DNA of 64,000 nt from Pseudopelobacter sp964542535 (lineage in GTDB: Bacteria > Desulfobacterota > Desulfuromonadia > Geobacterales > Pseudopelobacteraceae), in NCBI GenBank assembly GCA_964542535.1, contig CAZIUE010000013.1, positions 1 through 64,000 on the forward strand. Direction: 5' to 3'. Below are positions 59,477-64,000 of the stretch, piece by piece. The notes beneath the pieces are model-generated. The model saw only the letters and a program-made list of their open reading frames with translations, was not told the DNA's origin and ran no database searches. Every line of letters begins with the position of its first letter. The first letter of the stretch is position 1. The position numbers were made by a program, and so were the translations under genes.

Positions 59477-60241
59477 ATGAGACTACGCTCCTGCCATATC
59501 ACGCTTCTGCTTGCCGGCCTCTTTGCCGTGACCGGTTGCGTCGGCACCGCTAACCGATGGGCAACCGAGAGCACCCCCGGCTCCTATCACTATCAGATGG
59601 GAATGTCCTATCTGGGGGAGCGCAATTATACCGGCGCACTGGTGGAGTTGACTGAAGCGGCCAAGCTCGATCCCGACAATCCCGACGTGCTCTACAACCT
59701 GGCGATCGCCTACATGGGAAAGCGGCGGCCCGACCTGGCCGAACCGCGTTTTCTGAAGGCGCTCAGCCTCAAGCCGAACTTCTCCAGCGCCCGCAATGAT
59801 CTGGGAGTTGCCTATCTGGAGCTCAAACGCTGGGACAACGCTATTCAACAGTTCAAGATCGTCAAGGATGACCTCTTCTTCGGGCAGACCGAAAATGCCG
59901 CCATCAACCTGGGGCTGGCCTACCTGGGCAAAGGGGACTATCCCCGGGCGCTGAACGAGCTGAACGCCGTCCTGCGCGGCAATCCTCGCAGGCTCGAAGC
60001 CCGTCTTTCCCTGGGTCGGGTCTATTTCTCCATGGATAACGTTGAGCAGGCCATTATCGAATACCGGCGGGTGATCGACATCTACCGGGATTACAGCGAT
60101 GCCCACTACCACCTGGGACTGGCCTATCTGAAGCAACAGAATATCGGTGCGGCGCGGGACGCCTTCCATGAGGTTATCCGCATCAAGCCGGACAGCGAAC
60201 TGGGGCGTTCGGCCATGGGGTATCTGGACCTGCTCAAGTAA
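59477..60241 (+). CDS. TPR lipoprotein (PilF/PilW-like)
   Basis: A 254-residue lipoprotein: a 20-residue signal with lipobox VTGC (Cys 21), then about six TPR units (YHYQMGMSYLGERNYTGALV, VLYNLAIAYMGKRRPDLAEP, ARNDLGVAYLELKRWDNAIQ, AINLGLAYLGKGDYPRALNE, AHYHLGLAYLKQQNIGAARD). The layout resembles PilF/PilW, the pilotin for type IV pilus secretin, but similar proteins have other roles. The start at 59477 makes a normal-length signal peptide; earlier starts at 59405/59414 lie within the promoter. Confidence 0.85.
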   Translation: MRLRSCHITLLLAGLFAVTGCVGTANRWATESTPGSYHYQMGMSYLGERNYTGALVELTEAAKLDPDNPDVLYNLAIAYMGKRRPDLAEPRFLKALSLKPNFSSARNDLGVAYLELKRWDNAIQQFKIVKDDLFFGQTENAAINLGLAYLGKGDYPRALNELNAVLRGNPRRLEARLSLGRVYFSMDNVEQAIIEYRRVIDIYRDYSDAHYHLGLAYLKQQNIGAARDAFHEVIRIKPDSELGRSAMGYLDLLK

Positions 60242-60252
60242 GTGAGGCTTGC

Positions 60253-61119
60253 GTGTCCGACAACGAGACCAACAACGCCGACCACTGTACCAGCACGCCA
60301 GGAACGATTCTCAGGCGGTGCCGAGAATTTCGCGGCGTTTCCCTCAAAGAGGCGGCAACAGCCACCAGAGTGGCCGAGCACCATCTCAGTGCCTTGGAAC
60401 AGGATCGCACCGGAGAGTTCGCCAACCAGGCCTACCTGAAAGGGTTCCTGCGCATCTACTGCGACTACCTGGGGCTCAATTCGGATGACATGATCCGTCT
60501 CAGCCAGCGCCGGTATGCGCTTGCGGAAGGGGAGGCTGAGGGCGCGCCAGAGAGAAAGCGCTCCTTCAGGAGCGTGAAACGCCCCTTTCCCTGGAAGAAG
60601 CTGATCCTGCCGACGGTTCTGCTGTTCATGATGGTCGCCACCTCCCTGGTTCTCGAGCGCCCCCTCCCTCCCCGCAAGGCTCTTCCCCCTCTGCCGCCAC
60701 CGCCTGCCGCCGTTCCCGTGGCGGCCGTTCAGCAGGTGTACTCCAGCACGGCCCCGGTTCTGCCCGCCGAAGAGTCCGGAGCCGCTGCCGAAGCCGAGCA
60801 GCCCCCCACTCGCGACGAGGCACAGGCAGAGAAGACTGCTCTCCACGATGGTACTACCGAAGCCGCGCGGGGCGTGGTGGTGCACTTGAGGGTGATCCAT
60901 AACTCCTCTCTGGCCGTGACCATGGATGGCACGACTACCCAGCATTACGATCTGACCGGTGGTGACTCCTTTGAGTGGAAAGCGGACCGGACTATTGCCC
61001 TTGAGCTGTCAAGTGCCGGCAGCGTGGCCGTGGAACTGAACGGCAGACCGATCTCCCTTGGCGCCGGAGATGTCCCCGTGTATGTCCTCCTGGATGCCGG
61101 AGGCATCAGGCGGCAGTAG
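60253..61119 (+). CDS. rodZ: RodZ-like helix-turn-helix membrane protein
   Basis: A 288-residue bitopic protein. Cytoplasmic helix-turn-helix (about 15-85: LRRCREFRGVSLKEAATATR, AYLKGFLRIYCDYLGL), one membrane segment (116-134), a Pro/Ala-rich periplasmic linker (135-200) and a C-terminal DUF4115 domain (about 205-285). RodZ links MreB to the wall-elongation machinery. The start is a GTG 11 bases after the TPR lipoprotein stop. Confidence 0.88.
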   Translation: MSDNETNNADHCTSTPGTILRRCREFRGVSLKEAATATRVAEHHLSALEQDRTGEFANQAYLKGFLRIYCDYLGLNSDDMIRLSQRRYALAEGEAEGAPERKRSFRSVKRPFPWKKLILPTVLLFMMVATSLVLERPLPPRKALPPLPPPPAAVPVAAVQQVYSSTAPVLPAEESGAAAEAEQPPTRDEAQAEKTALHDGTTEAARGVVVHLRVIHNSSLAVTMDGTTTQHYDLTGGDSFEWKADRTIALELSSAGSVAVELNGRPISLGAGDVPVYVLLDAGGIRRQ

Positions 61120-61249
61120 GTATCACCGGTTTGCCGCTGCCTGACGGAGCAGCGTTTACCCTGCTCCGCACGTCGAAATGCCATCCCTTAAGATCACAAA
61201 TTCCAGTAAAATCAATGTTCTCGAAGTTTTCAAAAATGCCCTCAACGGC

Positions 61250-61277
61250 TTGACAGCCGTCGGCCCGGTGCTAGACT
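61250..61277 (+). promoter_or_regulatory. Sigma-70 promoter for the receiver/USP genes
   Basis: TTGACA (61250-61255), 16-base spacer, TAGACT (61272-61277), 31 bases before the receiver start. Confidence 0.65.
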
Positions 61278-61308
61278 CGTTCCATAATCTATCATGGGGG
61301 AGTGCGTC

Positions 61309-61683
61309 GTGGCGGAACAGAAGAAACGCATACTGGTCGTTGATGACGAGGAAAACGCCCGTATCGCTTTATCGAAGATCCTGACCCGGGAGGGGTACGA
61401 AGTAGCATCCGCGGGAAACGGCCAGGAGGCGCTCGGTTACTTGCGTGCCCGGGAGGTGGAACTGGTCATTACGGACATCAATATGCCGGAAATGAACGGC
61501 ATGGCGTTTCTGCGCGAGTTGAACAGGATCCGCCCTGCCAGCAATGTCATCATGATCACCGCCTACGGCGAAGTTGAATCCTATATCGAAGCCATGAACC
61601 TGGGCGCCTTTGAATATATCAACAAGCCGGTCAAGATCGATGAACTCAAGAGGATCATCGCCAAGGTTTTCAAGAAGGGCTGA
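61309..61683 (+). CDS. Single-domain response regulator (CheY/NtrC-type receiver)
   Basis: A 124-residue receiver without an output domain. The acidic pocket VVDDEE (10-15), phospho-acceptor D56 (VITDINMPEMNG), Thr (MITAYGE) and Lys (YINKPVK) are all present. The GTG at 61309 has GGGGGAG six bases upstream; an ATG at 61294 would overlap that site. It probably relays phosphate or works by protein contact. Confidence 0.92.
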   Translation: MAEQKKRILVVDDEENARIALSKILTREGYEVASAGNGQEALGYLRAREVELVITDINMPEMNGMAFLRELNRIRPASNVIMITAYGEVESYIEAMNLGAFEYINKPVKIDELKRIIAKVFKKG

Positions 61684-61706
61684 TTTTACATCAAGGAGGT
61701 CGTGTG

Positions 61707-62162
61707 ATGAAACCGTTTGAAAGGATCCTGGTGGCCATCGATTTTTCGGAGAACTCCACCTACGCCTTTGACTGCGCCCTGATGCTTGCCCGGCAGTTCA
61801 ACGCCCGGCTTACGGTCGTGCACGTGATCAACGAGCCGATCGATCTGCGCGGTTTCTACGTGCCGCATATTTCCTTCGAGCAGCTGGAGAAGGAGATCGA
61901 GGCGGGGGCCGCCGAGATGATGGAAAAGTTCTGCAAGGAAAAGCTGGGCGATTATCCGAACCACGACAGCAGCATCGTAACCGGAATCCCCTACGAGGAA
62001 ATCATCCGCAAGGCACGGGAGCTGGACGCCTCGCTGGTCGTTGTGGGTACTCACGGCCGTACCGGCCTTGACCATATCATCTTCGGCAGTACCGCCGCGC
62101 GTGTCGTTCGCAGTTCTCCCTGCCCCGTACTCAGTATCCGCCTGCCAGCCGAATCCAGATGA
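61707..62162 (+). CDS. uspA: Universal stress protein
   Basis: A 151-residue UspA-domain protein. ILVAIDFSENS at the N terminus and the ATP-binding G-2x-G-9x-G(S/T) motif (GTHGRTGLDHIIFGSTA) are present, so it should bind ATP. AAGGAGGT lies six bases before the ATG at 61707. Confidence 0.93.
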   Translation: MKPFERILVAIDFSENSTYAFDCALMLARQFNARLTVVHVINEPIDLRGFYVPHISFEQLEKEIEAGAAEMMEKFCKEKLGDYPNHDSSIVTGIPYEEIIRKARELDASLVVVGTHGRTGLDHIIFGSTAARVVRSSPCPVLSIRLPAESR

Positions 62163-62210
62163 TTTCCGTGCAGCCCTTTGCTGCCGCCACGCCGCCCCAG
62201 GGGGCAGATC

Positions 62211-63407
62211 ATGCCATCAGAAACCAGAGCCGCCGTCGTCATTATTGATGGCGATGGCCCGTGCCGCGAGAAGACCGACCGGCTTCTTTCACGGCAGGGC
62301 TATCGCGTGTACGCTACCGGGTCCGTTACCGAGGGAATCGAGCGGATCGGCGATAGCAGGGCCGAGCTGGCCCTGGTCGACTTCCATACCCTGGGCACGG
62401 AACTGCCCCTGCTTGCGCGGGAGCTGAAAACACGCTTTCCCACAACGCTTCTGGCCGTCTCCGCGCCCCGCGACGAGGTAAGGAGCCTGGCACGCCTTGC
62501 GGGAGAACTGTCCGTGGAGCTGTATTCTGTCCCGTCTGATGGTGCGGAGCTTGTCGAGCGCCTGGAGGAGCTGGTGCGTATCCGGGAACTGGAACAGAGC
62601 AACCGCAGGCTCCAGTTGGAACAGGAACTGCTGCTGCTCCAGCTGGAAACCTGCCATCAGGATTTTCACCAATTGATCAGGGAAAAGACCGAATCGTTGC
62701 AGAGGACCCGTACCGAGATCGCCCAGTCGGAAAAGCTGGCTGCCGTGGGATACCTGGCCGCCGGCATGGCCCATGATATCCGCAACCCACTCAATTCCAT
62801 CTCGCTTTTCACCCAGCTTATGCGTCAGAACAGCTGTGATCCCGACCAGGAGGAGTACCTGGGTAGGATCATCAGGGAGATTGAGAAAATCGATGCCATC
62901 ATCCGCAAGCTTCTGGATATGTCTCAGCGATCTCGCGGTGTTACGTCGGATGTGCGCGTCGATCAGGTCATTGATGGTGCCCTGGAGGTTTTCTCCCCCC
63001 AGTTTGAAGCCGGCAAGATCCGCCTGGAGCGACGTTACGAACTGGTTCCCCCGCCCATCAAGGCCGATGCTGCCGAGCTGGGACAGGCGTTCACCAATCT
63101 GTTCCTGAATGCCTTGGACGAGATGTCCGGCGGCGGGCGCCTGGGAGTCGGCGTCAGCGTGGAAGAGGGGATGGTTGTGGTCAGGGTGGAGGACAGTGGT
63201 GCGGGCATTCCGGACGATGCGTTGCCGAGGATCTTTGATCCTTTCTTTACCACCAAACCCCTCGGCACCGGTATGGGGTTGCCGGTGGTCAGGCGCATTG
63301 CCCGCCTGTACGGCGGCACCGTCAGCGTGGAACGCTCCGGCAGCGAGGGTACCGTCATCCGGCTCGACTTTCCGGTGTGCCGGGAAGCGGAGCGAGCCGC
63401 CGTCTGA
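62211..63407 (+). CDS. Sensor histidine kinase with N-terminal degenerate receiver
   Basis: A 398-residue cytoplasmic kinase. Residues 7-122 have a receiver fold (VVIIDGDGP, LALVDFHTL with D57, LLAVSAP) but the conserved Lys is missing (LYSVPSD). A coiled coil (about 112-180) leads to the H-box GMAHDIRNPLNS (His 188) and an HATPase domain (NLFLNALDE, DSGAGIPDD, DPFFTTK, GTGMGLPVV). GGGGCAG precedes the start. Its receiver partner may be the gene at 61309 or 63619. Confidence 0.9.
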   Translation: MPSETRAAVVIIDGDGPCREKTDRLLSRQGYRVYATGSVTEGIERIGDSRAELALVDFHTLGTELPLLARELKTRFPTTLLAVSAPRDEVRSLARLAGELSVELYSVPSDGAELVERLEELVRIRELEQSNRRLQLEQELLLLQLETCHQDFHQLIREKTESLQRTRTEIAQSEKLAAVGYLAAGMAHDIRNPLNSISLFTQLMRQNSCDPDQEEYLGRIIREIEKIDAIIRKLLDMSQRSRGVTSDVRVDQVIDGALEVFSPQFEAGKIRLERRYELVPPPIKADAAELGQAFTNLFLNALDEMSGGGRLGVGVSVEEGMVVVRVEDSGAGIPDDALPRIFDPFFTTKPLGTGMGLPVVRRIARLYGGTVSVERSGSEGTVIRLDFPVCREAERAAV

Positions 63408-63618
63408 CCTACCGAACTGCTTCGTGGACGTTGATTCCGCTTCCCGTTGCCATCCATTCCCGGATGCCGTCCCTATTCTTCCATCCCTGGCCGCTCTCCT
63501 GCCCTCTCACCGCCCCTGGCGTCACACAGGGGGGCCTTCGCTTCCGTAGCGCATTCAGACGTTTCTTTTCCAGCACGGCTGTTGTAGTATCATCCCATTT
63601 CAGATAGCGGAAACAGCA

Positions 63619-64000
63619 ATGAGCGAAGCACGCAAGAAAATCCTGATCATCGACGACGACCCCTTCTTTCTCAGGGTCCTGGGCGATGCCTTTGCCGAGA
63701 ACGGCTTCACCGTGTTCACGGCCGGCGATGGTGTGCAGGGGGTGAGGATCTTTCTGGAGCAGGCGCCTGACGCGGTCCTGTCCGACCTTGTCATGCCGCG
63801 CATGGGAGGTGTTGCCACCTGTCTTGAGATCAGCCGCCTGGCTGAGGGGGGAACGCCGGTGATCGCCCTGCTCACCTCCATGTTCAAGGAGGAGCCCCAT
63901 GAACATGATATGCCGGAGCTGGGAGCCGGCGTGCATATCCCCAAATCGACCCCTCCCCGGGAGATCGTCATCTTCGTGGACCGGCTCCTGAAGAGGGGTT
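63619..64000 (+). CDS. Response regulator, runs off the window
   Basis: At least 127 residues, beginning MSEARKKILIIDDDPFFLRV. The receiver has the acidic pocket, phospho-acceptor in VLSDLVMPRMGG, Ser/Thr in LLTSMF and Lys in HIPKSTPP. No stop is reached, so an output domain may follow beyond the edge. GCGGAAAC precedes the start. Confidence 0.88.
   Translation, partial: MSEARKKILIIDDDPFFLRVLGDAFAENGFTVFTAGDGVQGVRIFLEQAPDAVLSDLVMPRMGGVATCLEISRLAEGGTPVIALLTSMFKEEPHEHDMPELGAGVHIPKSTPPREIVIFVDRLLKRG

Overview
The window is GC-rich (repeatedly GGC/GCC/CTG-type codons), and its gene content suggests a Geobacter/Pelobacter-like member of the Desulfuromonadota. The grounds are a split methylmalonyl-CoA mutase B12 subunit with CobO and MeaB, many PAS/GAF histidine kinases and receivers, NtrC-type sigma-54 control, HD-GYP/GGDEF proteins, RNase J and DksA. 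This taxonomic reading is inference; no rRNA gene is present.

Region 1 (1-1700) is the end of a defence-type locus: an N-terminally truncated type I restriction specificity subunit (HsdS) carrying dispersed TTCGTGCC/TTCGCGCC-type repeats, followed by a RelE/ParE-like protein with a zinc-ribbon-like insert.

Region 2 (1715-26764, all on the minus strand, about 25 kb) is a complete extracellular contractile injection system (eCIS; Afp/PVC/MAC relatives). In transcription order it encodes a Pvc16/DUF4255 cap, an unknown protein, one sheath, the tube, a second tube-like protein, a 56-residue DUF5908 protein, a LysM tail adaptor, a VgrG-like spike, a PAAR tip, a gp25 wedge, a large baseplate-J protein, a fibre-like protein, a second baseplate protein, a tape-measure protein with a three-fold repeat, and an AAA+ ATPase. 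The 3' end holds an accessory module: a membrane protein with a GH18-like domain, a SAM methyltransferase, a WHH-type nuclease (putative toxin cargo), an unrecognised small protein and a DUF4157 protein. The last three share an SP(R/H)...Q...AQLQ motif near their N termini, a candidate loading or targeting tag.

Region 3 (26959-32340) is regulatory. An orphan LuxR-type regulator with a degenerate receiver lies upstream of the eCIS operon. Divergent from it are a four-PAS histidine kinase and a translationally coupled NtrC-type activator. Immediately beyond is an isolated unit: sigma-54 promoter, hairpin-rich leader, 74-residue peptide of unknown function, terminator.

Region 4 (32500-64000) is mostly housekeeping and signalling: PlsC acyltransferase, RNase J, ABC-F protein, CobO, mutase B12 subunit, MeaB, DUF948/YtxH proteins, an MltD-like transglycosylase, tRNA-Ala(CGC) behind a GAF histidine kinase, DksA, RadA, a HEAT/HD-GYP pair sharing an N-terminal domain, MtgA, RlmN, a V4R sensor coupled to a diguanylate cyclase, RhlE, MTA phosphorylase plus a PfkB kinase, a TPR lipoprotein plus a RodZ-like protein, and a closing set of receivers, a universal stress protein and a kinase; the last receiver runs off the window edge. 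No CRISPR array, transposase, integrase or rRNA was seen.
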